The notes beneath the pieces were generated by a model. That model had not been told where the DNA came from. It searched no databases and saw nothing but the letters and a program-made list of their open reading frames with translations. The translations under genes were made by a program, and so were the position numbers. This document shows, one piece after another, positions 33,691-43,693 of a stretch of 64,000 nt of DNA. Source of the DNA: Torymus aiolomorphi (Eukaryota; Arthropoda; Insecta; Hymenoptera; Torymidae); assembly GCA_036365515.1 (NCBI GenBank), contig CM070877.1, positions 114,716,011 through 114,780,010 of the forward strand, written 5' to 3'. Numbering within the stretch: the stretch's first letter is position 1; each line of letters starts with the position of its first letter.

Positions 33691-33839
33691 TAGTTGGTTT
33701 ACTATTCGGGGTGCCTTCTAGCTAGTTTTGGTCCGCCCTGGGTATTTTATTTCCCCGGTGCCCTTCATATCTGATGAGCTTTCCCCTATCCGCCACCTGG
33801 GGAAATGCCTGATGCGAGACTAGCAACTCGACACAAGTG

Positions 33840-33898
33840 TTTGTGTATGTGTGCGTGCGTGCGTGCGTGCGTGCGTGCGTACGTGTGTGTGTGTGTGT
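33840..33898. repeat. (TGCG)n(TG)n microsatellite at the R1 5' edge
   Basis: TGCG tetranucleotides grading into TG. Directly adjoins the upstream end of the R1 element. Confidence 0.95.
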
Positions 33899-34004
33899 TA
33901 TAAATTTGTCCGCAGCATAACTCAAAACTGACCAGAGATATCAAGTTTATCTTGGGCAAGTATTTAAAGCTTATTTTGAAGATGCGCAAGTTCAATTACA
34001 TAGT

Positions 34005-34385
34005 TGATCGGATAATATTAAGTCGGTTAAAAAAAAGCAAAATATCGAAAAATAAATTTTTTTTTTCGTCGCCCAATTTGAATATCGGTAGGAAGTAGGC
34101 CCATTTTCTGAAAGGTCTTGAAATTTCCTATCAATCCATATTTTTGCCGGCCCGATTGGATAATATTAAGTCGGATAAAAAAAAATAAAGAAAAATATGG
34201 AAAAATCAAAAATATTTTTTTACGGCGTTGGGTTTAGATATCCGTTGGAAGTAGTCACATTTTCTTAAAAGTCTTGAAATTACCTATCAATCCATATTTT
34301 TGTCCGTCGAAACGGATAATATTAAGTCGGTAAAAAAAATAAAGAAAAATACGGAAAAATCGTAAATAATTTTTTTCATCACTTA
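34005..34385. repeat. Tandem repeat, about 150 bp, three units
   Basis: GGATAATATTAAGTCGG recurs at about 34010, 34158 and 34315, each followed by an A-rich run, a T-rich run, a TNGGAAGTAG segment and AAATTNCCTATCAATCCATA. Confidence 0.8.
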
Positions 34386-34469
34386 TACAGAAATTGTACT
34401 TTAACATCTTAGAGCTAACACTACAAAATTAAAGAAAAAAAAACGCCTGAGTTAGAGGATATTTAAAAC

Positions 34470-34600
34470 CTTTGCCGAGTTATATGGTTTTTGAAACCAT
34501 TCTATGAGTTCGTGAATTTTCGAAATCTTCGCTGAGTTGGCAGGGTTTTGAAGCAAACACCGAGTCAGCAGGTTTTTGAAGAAAACGCGAAGAAATTTCG
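34470..34600. repeat. Short imperfect tandem motif
   Basis: GAGTTNGCAGGNTTTTGAAG-like units, about 40 bp each, three diverged copies. Confidence 0.45.
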
Positions 34601-35320
34601 AAGAAATGCAATTAATTTATAAATTCAATAAATAGCATGTGATAATACCTTAAACTTTTTAATTTGCAATTTAATAATTACTACATAACTATTTTAAATA
34701 TAATTTTCTTGATCATTTTGAATAATTGTATTTATGGAAAATCAGATATGCAGAAAGAATGAAATTTTATATTAAAATGTATATTTAAAAAAATTATTTG
34801 ATGTAATTTATCAATTCCCTTTGAGAAAGCATTCTGCTAAAGCAGTTAGCAGCGGTTTTTATTTCCCTAGTGAAAATTATTTTTTGACTACACAGTGCCA
34901 AACTGTCCACATTTTGACATAGTTCACTTTTAACAACAGTAATAATTTAACAAAGAAAAATAATTTTTTATTAAAAATAATTTTTAATAATTATGTAGTT
35001 ACTAGCGTTAATTTGGCGCGCTACGCGTGCCCTCTCTTCGCTGTTTCTCGATTTCTTTCGAGTTTCGAGATCGATTCGAGATTTCGAGATACCTCGAAAA
35101 AACGCTCGAAAACCGAATGAATATCGATCACTCAATTTATATTAAGGACCTATAATTAATGTTGAATAAGTGTACCTTAGAATAGCTTTATGCAACAATT
35201 ATGAGTCATTAAAAATAATTTAGCCTTGTGGTTTAACTGATTGAAAATAAAGTTAAAATTTAATAATAATAAATTATTATTATTACAAAAATTTTACTAC
35301 AATTTTTGCTAAATAAAGTA
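34601..35320. other. AT-rich DNA
   Basis: No gene. A cluster of TCGAGA/TTTCGAG palindromic motifs lies at 35045-35110. Confidence 0.6.
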
Positions 35321-35324
35321 TAAA

Positions 35325-35475
35325 TAACTGTACCAAACTGTGTCAAACTGTGCCAAACTGTGCGAAACCTGTACAAAATGTCAGAATTGTACCTACTTTG
35401 GCACGGTTAGGCACAGCTTGGCACAGTTTAGCACAGTTTGGAACATTTCGACATACTTTAACAGAGTTATGCACA
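35325..35475. repeat. Inverted array of CCAAACTGTG iterons
   Basis: CAAACTGTGC-type units run forward in the first half and as GCACAGTTTGG in the second half, around a centre near 35390. The design matches the iteron arrays at 25091-26555 and 62140-62660. No terminal repeat is clear. Confidence 0.6.
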
Positions 35476-35934
35476 TTTTAGCAAACAAATTTTTTCTACA
35501 ATGTTGTGTGTTGTATTGTATATACTTATTTTATTTCGGCTATCCACATACAAAATTTTGGTGTGAGAAAATTAATTATTGGCTAAAATATGTGAACTAT
35601 TATATTTTATCTACTACTATGCGTGAAGTAGGCCTTATTTTCATCGTTTTCCGTGCGTAAAGTAAAAGTTATTGTTACTTCCTTAGAATTAGTTCATATG
35701 AAAACTCAGCTAGTTATTAAAATGGATTGGTGTCAGTGACAATGATATATAACACTCGTAATACTTGCAAATAGTAGCTCTCGATACAAGTACCAAAGTG
35801 TTGATTCTAGCACGAGTGTAGAATCATCTTTCGCACGTGTGCTGAACAATATTTTTCGATACAGGGGACGTAAAAGCGATTTTAAGAATTTGCAGAATGC
35901 GTAAAGTCGCACTTTATGCATACTGAATCGAAAA

Positions 35935-36062
35935 TAGTAGATTATGCACCAAGGACGCAAAATGTATCATTATTGGCGAATGCGAGCTTTGGGGCCGAGC
36001 GCAGCGAGGCCGCCAAAGCTCGCACTCGAGGGAATGATTCATTTTGCGTTCGTGGTAGCATA
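35935..36062. repeat. CG-rich inverted repeat (hairpin)
   Basis: Arms of about 55 bp: GACGCAAAATGTATCATTAT with GCGAGCTTTGGGGCC, and their complement ending AATGATTCATTTTGCGTTCG. The centre is GAGCGCAGCGAG. A diverged third relative (CACCCACTTTGCGTCCTTG) lies at 36130-36160. Confidence 0.7.
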
Positions 36063-38030
36063 TACTATTGGGTGTTGTAATTAATTGTCGCCCTCGCTTC
36101 GCTCGAGCTACAAACTCGTCTCGGACGTGAATCACCCACTTTGCGTCCTTGTTGCGTAATGTACTATTTAATTGTAGAAATATATAAGATATCGTTGTTG
36201 ACAGCCATGTGTAGAAAAAAGACTTTTCCATTTTTTAAGTAGCCTTGCTCTAACAAGTTTGTTAGTGATATATGCAAACAAACTTTATTTCTCATTATTA
36301 AAAGGTTCTTGTGTATAAGAGAAAAACCATCTAAACATTGTGAAAGTTTAATTTCTTAAGAACTCTGTTAATTTATCTCTGCGTAATTAGTTTAATATTT
36401 AAATATTCGAAAGTAAACCAAATTTTATTAGTTGACAAAATTGTTAAAAGTGAGGTCAAGGCTTGATTCGAACGTGAAAGGCTGAAAAGTATAATCTAAT
36501 GAATAACTTTTTAAGATTAGTTCTTGATAATTATAATGAAGTACCGTCACCACTTACTGAAATGTACGTAAACACAAACACACGTACACGTACATGCATA
36601 CGCCTGCACGCACGACACACACGCCAACGCGAAGGCCAAGGGTTAATATAACGATTGACTGTGTGTATGTGTATAACTTAATGCTTTCTTTTCAAGGGCC
36701 GAACACAGGCCATCGCCTGTACGTGCCGCAAGGTCGCACAATACATAAACTTTATATTAAGGAGGTCAGACACAATGTTATCAGAGAAGGAAAAGTAGGA
36801 TTTAATTGCACTTTTGCATGAATTTACGATTAGAAATCTTTCCTAAATTTTATCATTTCTTTTTACCATGCATGAAGACAAATTTTCTAACATCATATAA
36901 AATTTCCCCCTTTTTAAAGAATTTTAAGGGTGCTATTTTTAATAATTTTTTTACACTATTTTTGATTTTTCATAACTTTCTGAAAAATCCATATTTTTAG
37001 TCGAAACAGTACTTAAAATAAAGCTTTTTCTGTCTACTTTTATAATTTTTTTCGTCCATTTATGTAACGGGAATACTTGCAGAGTTACAAACAATAGAAG
37101 AGACATCATTTTTTAACAAAATAACGCATTTTTAAGATAACATGGCACATATCTCGAGAAAAAAGGCTTATGAGATTAAATCCTGGACCAGTGATTCAAT
37201 ATTTTTTTACTCTAAAACAAGATATTTCAATTGGGTACAAATCCATGACCCAAAGGTTACGCACTCCCCTTGTAAGTAAAATAATAAGGTTTTTGATACG
37301 GCACTACAAATATTTATGTCTAAATCAAAGCAAAAGACACTATGGAAATACAGTTCCAGTATCGGCAACTGAATAAAAAACGGGACCTAATTTTGAAATA
37401 TATAATTTTTAAAATCGTTATATTGAATGTTTATTTAATTTATAAACGTGCTAAAAGTATGTATAAATGTTCTTTTGTTCATTATTGAGTGAAAATTTAT
37501 AAATTAACAGATCACAAAAGTTATACTAACGCTCGTGAAAAGCAAGCAAAATGGCGAGTTCATGTATGATTGACTATACTTGCCTTCGGAGCGCTCCCGC
37601 GTTCCTTGATCCACTGATTTCAAAAAGAGCGCTGTTTATTATTTTTTCTTTTAAATTCATAACTTTTTGGATCAAAATAAATCATGTAATTGAATAAATT
37701 AGAACTTAAAAAAGATTGAAGAATTTTTACTTATAAGATTTAAGTTCACGAGTATTAGATTATTAATAGTATTTATTACCGTCCCGGTATAGGGCACACT
37801 CTTTAAGTTGTCCCAGTAATGGATATTTTACTTTACTATATGATTTTTCAAGAGAATAACACTGCCAAATAGAACTTTATACCTTTAACCAGACCTTCTC
37901 ACAGCTTAAACATAAACTTATATTTTTTTTATTTTATCCTTATTCATATCCGTATACCAGATGACTGAAATATCTTAATAAACAAAACGAACACAATTTT
38001 TTATTCGTTTTTGTCTACAAAATAATATAG
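36063..38030. other. AT-rich DNA without recognisable genes
   Basis: Contains a short (CA)-rich stretch at 36570-36625 and the second copy of the short dispersed repeat at 37570-37622. Open frames here look random. Confidence 0.55.
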
Positions 38031-38429
38031 CGTTTCTGGCGCCCTTTAAACCTGCGTGAAAACAAAATATGAGATCTCATACGAGATCGTAATTAAAATC
38101 TCATGTAGATCTCATACAGATCTCATATGAGATCTATATAAGATCTCAGTGAGATCTCATATGAGAATTTCAGACATGAGATCTCATGTGAGATCTCATC
38201 TGCGATTTTGTATTTAAAAAATATATATTATGAGATCTCATCTGCAATTTTCTATTAAAATAAATTATTAAATTTTATTGACTAATTGAAAACACAAAAT
38301 ACAAGTAATATCTTTCTATAATACATTTATTATATCAATGTAAAGAGAAAATACATTTTTCTGTATATAATATAATGTATACATGTTAAAAAAAATATTA
38401 AAAATATTTTTTTTATAGGAACCATAAAC

Positions 38430-39520
38430 TATAATACTAATCCATTTTCAACAATATTTTCAACAGGCTTATGAGTAATAACATTGATATTTACTTTCCT
38501 AAATGAATATTCTCTAATAGCATTCTTATATTTACTCAAAATTGAATTTGATAAGTAATATATTAGTAACTGTGTGTGCCAAAGCTGAAAGTAAAGTACT
38601 ATAAAAAAGTTTAAATCAAAGTAGTTGAAAGACAATTTAGCAATTGTATATTCCAATGCACAGACAAATACTTCTTACGCAGTCTGGTTTTTTTATTAAG
38701 CCTTTACTTCAAAAGAATTGTATATTTTTTAAATATCAATCGAAACCAATAATTTGTATTTTTGACAACTCAATGGATTTGAGAACTTAATATTATTCAT
38801 ATATCTCATGTCATGGATCTTGTAGCTGAATTTTGTGAAAGCATGAAAAATATTAAACATCTATTTTCTATGGGAGCCGTTTACACTGTTAACACACTCA
38901 ATTTGCATTTTTCATCTCTACTCAAAATTGAATTTGATAAGTATGTAATCTGAATCTGTAATAATAATAATAATAAATTTGTAATAATCTTATAAATTAT
39001 TAATATCCATAATTCAATTACTTAATTTTAAACTTGTACTGAATAGTTTATGAAAATTTTATGAAGCGAAGGCTTCATAAGTAAACCATATTTTATTTAA
39101 AAATGATTGTGTAAGAAGTATTTGTCTGTGCGTTGGAGTTGGAATACGCAATTGTTAGATTATCTCTCAACTACTTTGATATCAACTTTTTTATAATACT
39201 TTACTTTCAGTTTTGACACACACAATCACTAATAGATTACTTATCAAATTCAATTTTGAGTGTATATAAGAATGTTAATTGCGAATATTAACAGTGCAAG
39301 CGGCTCCCATTGAAAATTTATGAAAGTAAATATAAATGTTATTACTCATAAGCCTGTTGAAAATATTGTTGAAAATAGATGTTTAAGGTATTTTTCATGC
39401 TTTAACAAGATTCAACAACAAGGATTTATAACATGAAATATATGAATAATATTAAGTTCACAAATACATCTGGTTGTCAAAAATACAATTTGTTGGTTTC
39501 TATTGATAAATTCTACAAGT
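38430..39520. repeat. Inverted repeat pair
   Basis: 38440-38690 and 39110-39375 are inverted copies (landmarks GCACAGACAAATACTTCTTA and ATAGTACTTTACTTTC-like). Further inverted pieces pair 38740-38820 with 39420-39500, and a direct copy of CTACTCAAAATTGAATTTGA occurs at 38918. A 9-bp hairpin TTATGAAGCGAAGGCTTCAT is at about 39060. Confidence 0.65.
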
Positions 39521-39654
39521 AAAATGCCTATTCACCCGTTAGAGAGGTTAGGAGAGAGCAACAGCTTACTTAATCTATGCTTTGATGCCGATCCCGTGGC
39601 CTTGTTATCTCCGACGAGTCACCAGCAAGCAACGAACGCGACGAGAGTACCGAC

Positions 39655-40050
39655 ACCCACCAGGATACCGAACTGCAGCAGCCGCTGTCATCGCTCGGAA
39701 CGCCGGAGGAGACGCACGCACGGCAGCGCCGGTCAGCCTTTCTTTCCAGTACAATCAATTTATTCAATCAGGGTACCGAACTACAGCAGGGCCCTTATTC
39801 TGTAAGCGTGTCACTTGTGAGATAGATGATATTCTCTTTAAAGGAGCTCTCTGATTGGTCTAGACCGCTTGTCTCACGTGTGTCACTCGGTGAGATAGTT
39901 ATGGATTAAGCCCCCAGTAGCTGTAGTCAATTCAATCATCTGTTGGCGCTGCCGTGCCTCGTGTGCACCTGCAATGCCATTCGTGTCTGGTCCAGCGTTA
40001 CGAGCGATGACAGCGGCTGCTGCAGTTCGGTATCCTGATTACAGAAGCCC
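39655..40050. repeat. Perfect 36-bp inverted repeat around a 300-bp loop
   Basis: AGGATACCGAACTGCAGCAG then CCGCTGTCATCGCTCG on the left (39661-39696) returns as its exact complement at about 40004-40039. A related GGGTACCGAACTACAGCAG occurs at 39770. Confidence 0.8.
39788..39918. mobile_element. Possible PIF/Harbinger-like MITE
   Basis: Imperfect inverted ends GGGCCCTTATTCTGTAA and GGGGGCTTAATCCATAA, with CAG next to each end, and two internal direct GTGTCACTNGTGAGATAG copies. 3-bp duplications and GGG-starting ends fit the Harbinger group. The assignment is weak. Confidence 0.35.
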
Positions 40051-40149
40051 GGTTGGTTCACGTCCGACCATGCGAATAAGACCGAGCGAGCATGCGCTAT
40101 CTTGCTATGTGCTAATATAATTTTTGGAGTATGCTCAGCCGCGCAGTGC

Positions 40150-40337
40150 TGCCACTTTTCTGAAAGCTTGAGTTTAACGTATGGGATAACGATGAGCGAT
40201 TTTTTAGAATCATCTGCAGTATTCGAATCGTTTATGTCAGTTTGTAATTTTTTTGTAAAAGATAACCTACGTTGTATACCCTCGTTAATAAATTTTAAAG
40301 AGATCTCATAATATTTTTTCAATACTAAATCGTACAT
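40150..40337 (-). pseudogene. Possible Penelope-like RT-to-GIY linker fragment
   Basis: Minus strand reads YEISLKFINEGIQRRLSFTK then SLIVIPYVKLKLSEKW. The I(P)Y...LSEK pattern after a helical segment resembles the linker between RT and endonuclease in Penelope-like elements. It is short and could be chance. Confidence 0.3.
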
Positions 40338-40497
40338 GAGATCTCATATGAGATCTCATAATATATTTTTTTTAAACAAAATCGCAGATGAGATCTCATA
40401 TGAGATCGCATATGAGATCTCGTATGAGATCTCATAATATATATTTTTTAAATACAAAATCGCAGATGAGATCTCATATGAGATCGGGAAAACAAAC

Positions 40498-41104
40498 TTT
40501 GCATCATATCTTTATAATTTTTTTTCTCCAAAATCTAAATGCGTGAATTTTGAAATCTCGCACATAGCTCTTAAAATCAAATTCTTTATTTCTATTTCAA
40601 AATTTATACATGGTTCTATGGTTAAAGTCGGCGTTAAATATAAAGATCTTTTACAATGACTATCTGGCATACGATAACATAAGTAATGGCATAACTTGAA
40701 GGAGCGGCAGTTTAAGTAACAAAAACAATTTTTTTGCCAAAATGTAACTATTGCCAAAGTATATAACACAACCTAAGAAAATTCAATAAAACAATGGAAT
40801 CTTTTTGAATTTCTATCCGATTTTAATTCGGAAGGTCCCATTTTGTTCCTTGTTAAATTTCAAGACGAAGAATTAATATGAAATATGAAAAATCATCAAG
40901 ACCTGCAAAGTTACGTCATTTTTTATGTAAAAAATAGGTACATCTTTATAAACAATTGGACGTAACTGTGGGTCTTTATAATTTTCCATTTTTTATATTA
41001 GTACCTCCCCCTGAAATTGAACAAGAAACAAAATGAAGCCTTCCAAATTAAAATCCAAATTAAAGTTTTTTCCATAGAATTTCTTTGTCACTCATTATTA
41101 AATA
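40498..41104. other. AT-rich DNA
   Basis: No gene. 40840-40860 and 41020-41060 are diverged inverted copies (CATTTTGTTCCTTGTTAAAT-like). Confidence 0.5.
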
Positions 41105-41150
41105 GTTTTGGAAAGGTTCGATGTTAATGAGTACATTGAGTTACTATTTG

Positions 41151-41191
41151 TGCAACGTTTCGATAACTGTTTTGTTATCCTTATCAAGCAC
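41151..41191 (-). ncRNA. Hammerhead-like ribozyme motif (d1)
   Basis: Minus strand: stem I GUGC/GCAC, core UUGAUAA plus G, stem II GAUAAC...GUUAUC (6 bp), then GAAACGUU. It is the inverted twin of the motif at 43006. Confidence 0.45.
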
Positions 41192-41843
41192 TAGAATTTA
41201 TTAAAATATGGAGATAAATACAAGTCAATAATTAAAATACATACAAATAAACAATTTGCTCGTCATTCTTACCTAAAATTACAATCATTATAATGTTAAG
41301 ACATCGTCAAATTAATAAAATTGTGTTTTTGTTTATCTAAAAATATAGAAACAATAGTGAAAAATCAGACGGAAACCTTGCACAAAGGTTAGAAGTCAAA
41401 TTGATTACAACTGTTACCTTGCTTTCTTGGTAAAAACAAAATAAACATCGTCAATTGTATTAAAAGCTATGCACACTTTTTAACTCATATTAAGATAGGA
41501 CAGTAACTGAATAAATTAACATATAATAAACCAAACAATAATAAATTAACAGAAAGGAAAGCAAAGGCAGTCAGACTACGTTAAGAATACGTGAACAGAA
41601 CTAATAAATTTGAATATAGTCAAGTGATCAATACCAACGTCAATTAACTACGTATATGACATAGTAATTGACACAGTATATTAATGACAACATTAAAATC
41701 TAATTAATTTATAATTCTTATCTAAACAGGTAGATAAGGTCAGTTTAGTTAAAACTTTATTGTTAGTGTCCTAAAAATCAGTTTGTCAAAAACAAAAAGT
41801 AAAACCTTAAATTGTACCAATAAAAATGACAGTTATATTCAAT

Positions 41844-42390
41844 TTATTTGATTCTTTTCAATTTGTTCAATAATTGGGAATAATGGTTGCTTAATTTCTG
41901 AGTGTCTTCTTTTATATTTATAGGATTGTCTTGTAATTTGATGTTAATCATTTCAGAAATTAATCTTTTTTTCCAACAACTTTCGGTATCAAGTATCTTA
42001 GTATTATCAAAGTTAAACTTATGTTTATAATTGTTGATGTGACTATTAATTACAAATTTTTTGTCATCATTTTTTTTAGTATTCGCAATGTGTTCTTTTA
42101 ATCTAGTATTTAACATGCGTTTACTCTCTCCTACGTAACTAGCATTACAATCATTACATTCGATTTTGTAAACAATATTCGTTTTCTCGTCTTTCTCCTG
42201 TGTATCTTTCTTTCTTTTTATGACTTTGCTGAGATTATTATTTATTGTTGGAACAGTTTTTATACCAAAATTTCCTTAAATTATTGGAGACTTCTTCAAA
42301 GCTGTCTGGTATGTAAGGTAAACTTAGAATAACTTTTGTGTGATCCCTATTATTGTTATTGTTATTAGAATTGTCATATTACTTTGTTTT
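41844..42390 (-). pseudogene. GIY-YIG endonuclease domain of a Penelope-like element
   Basis: Penelope enzymes couple an RT to a GIY-YIG nuclease that cuts the target. Here only the linker and nuclease remain. Linker: VILSLPYIPDSFEEVSNNLR, then IKTVPTINNNLSKVI. Nuclease: VYKIECNDCNASYVGESKRM then LNTRLKEHIANTKKN; the YKI...YVG pair stands for GIY-YIG, with the CxxC typical of this clade and the Arg of TRLKEH. The H(x)3H-like and Glu region follows (INNYKHKFNFDNTKILDTES). The end is QLLNKLKRIK. A frame change near 42280 separates linker and nuclease, and the whole RT is missing. Confidence 0.82.
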
Positions 42391-43005
42391 TACTTTACTT
42401 TTTGTTTTTGACAAACTGATTTTTAGGACACTAACAATAAAGTTTTAACTAAACTGACCTTATCTACCTGTTTAGATAAGAATTATAAATTAATTAGATT
42501 TTAATGTTGTCATTGATATACTGTGTCAATTACTATGTCATATACGTAGTTAATTGACGTTGGTATTGATCACTTGACTATATTCAAATTTATTAGTTCT
42601 GTTTACATATTCTTAACGTAGTCTGACTGCCTTTGCTTTTCTTTGTGTTAATTTATTATTGTTTGGTTTATTATATGTTAATTTATTCAGTTACTGTCCT
42701 ATCTTAATGTGAGTTAAAAAAAATGCATAGCTTTTAATACAATTGACGATGTTTATTTTGTTTTTACCAAGAAAGCAAGGTAACAGTTGTAATCAATTTG
42801 ACTTCTCACCTTTGTGCAAGGTTTCCGTCTGATTTTTCACTATTGTTTCTATATTTTTAGATAAACAAAAACACAATTTTATTAATTTAACGATGTCTTA
42901 ACATTATAATGATTGTAATTTTAGGTAAGAATGACGAGCAAATTGTTTATTTGTATGTATTTTAATTATTGACTTGTATTTATCTCCATATTTTAATAAA
43001 TTCTA

Positions 43006-43045
43006 GTGCTTGATAAGGATAACAAAACAGTTATCGAAACGTTGC
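43006..43045 (+). ncRNA. Hammerhead-like ribozyme motif (d2)
   Basis: GUGC UUGAUAA G GAUAAC AAAACA GUUAUC GAAACGUU GCAC: stem I and stem II are perfect. C3 and G8 of the consensus are U and A, a change that would keep the 3-8 base pair. Confidence 0.45.
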
Positions 43046-43137
43046 ACAAATAGTAACTCAATGTACTCATTAACATCGAACCTTTCCAAAACTAAAGTTT
43101 TTTGTTTTTTTCTAAATTGCTTTGTGCATTTCTGTAT

Positions 43138-43270
43138 TGCTTCCTCAAAGAGGAAGCTTTGTAATGGTGAAAAAAATTTTTGGAACAAAAAATGTTTAAA
43201 AACATTTTTTAAGACTTTTGGCACCAATATCCGATGTTTTTGAGAACAAAAATTTTCGTGTCTGTACGTA

Positions 43271-43365
<95 letters not shown>

Positions 43366-43440
43366 CGGCTATAACTTTTGAACGAATTGACCGATTTTCA
43401 TCTATGACGGCTTATTCTCTTCGTTTGGACGTAGAATAGA
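43138..43440 (+). repeat. TG-microsatellite cassette, copy 2
   Basis: Starts with the hairpin GCTTCCTCAAAGAGGAAGC and TTTGTAATGGT, then a T/A-rich spacer, GTCTGTACGTATG, a long (TG)n, and CTATAACTTTTGAACGAATT then GACCGATTTTCATC. The same order is found at 59274. Confidence 0.7.
43270..43362. repeat. (TG)n microsatellite
   Basis: About 90 bp, with one TATG interruption. Confidence 0.97.
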
Positions 43441-43693
43441 GATAGCTTAACCTATTTTTTCATTTTATCGTTTTTCTTTTGTTTTATAACCAAAAAATGA
43501 TTTTGAATTTTCAGTTTTTTTTATTTTTTCATATCATACAGCCATTACTACATAATATAGTAAACTGTTTTTGAAAGGTCTTCAAATTACCTACAATTTC
43601 TTTTTTTAAAAGTTGAATTATCTTTACTCTGTCATTTGTTATTAAGGAAAACATTTTTATATTTCATAAATTAATTTCTCAAAAAATATTTTA

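Larger units (their letters stand above)
30411..33836 (-). mobile_element. R1-clade non-LTR retrotransposon, decayed
   Basis: Minus-strand order: duplicated 5' region, ORF1 with CCHC knuckles, ORF2 with APE-type endonuclease and RT. ORF1 and ORF2 overlap by 8 bases (ATGGCTAG), a typical R1-clade arrangement. Both sides of the element lie next to TG-rich microsatellite DNA. Frameshifts and deletions in both ORFs show it is dead. Confidence 0.88.
38040..40497. mobile_element. Composite element bounded by inverted GATC-iteron arrays
   Basis: 38040-38250 and 40310-40497 are arrays of GAGATCTCATATGAGATCTC with matching spacers (ATCTGCGATTTTGTATTTAA against its complement), in inverted orientation. 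The left edge reads CCTGCGTGAAAAC and the right edge, reversed, GTTTTCCCG. This suggests one 2.45-kb element. Its interior holds other inverted repeats, a possible MITE and a possible Penelope fragment. Confidence 0.5.
41105..43097 (-). mobile_element. Penelope-like element remnant with inverted terminal repeats
   Basis: 41105-41806 and 42391-43097 are about 0.7-kb inverted copies, nearly identical by eye. Between them, on the minus strand, lies a GIY-YIG endonuclease fragment. Penelope-like elements are known for repeats at both ends in direct or inverted arrangement, and both copies carry the hammerhead-like motif found in such repeats. Confidence 0.78.

Noticed and set aside
39503..39854. 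Host exon encoding Arg/Ser-rich peptide
   Set aside because: The frame spans the 36-bp inverted repeat and the MITE candidate; nothing conserved is seen.
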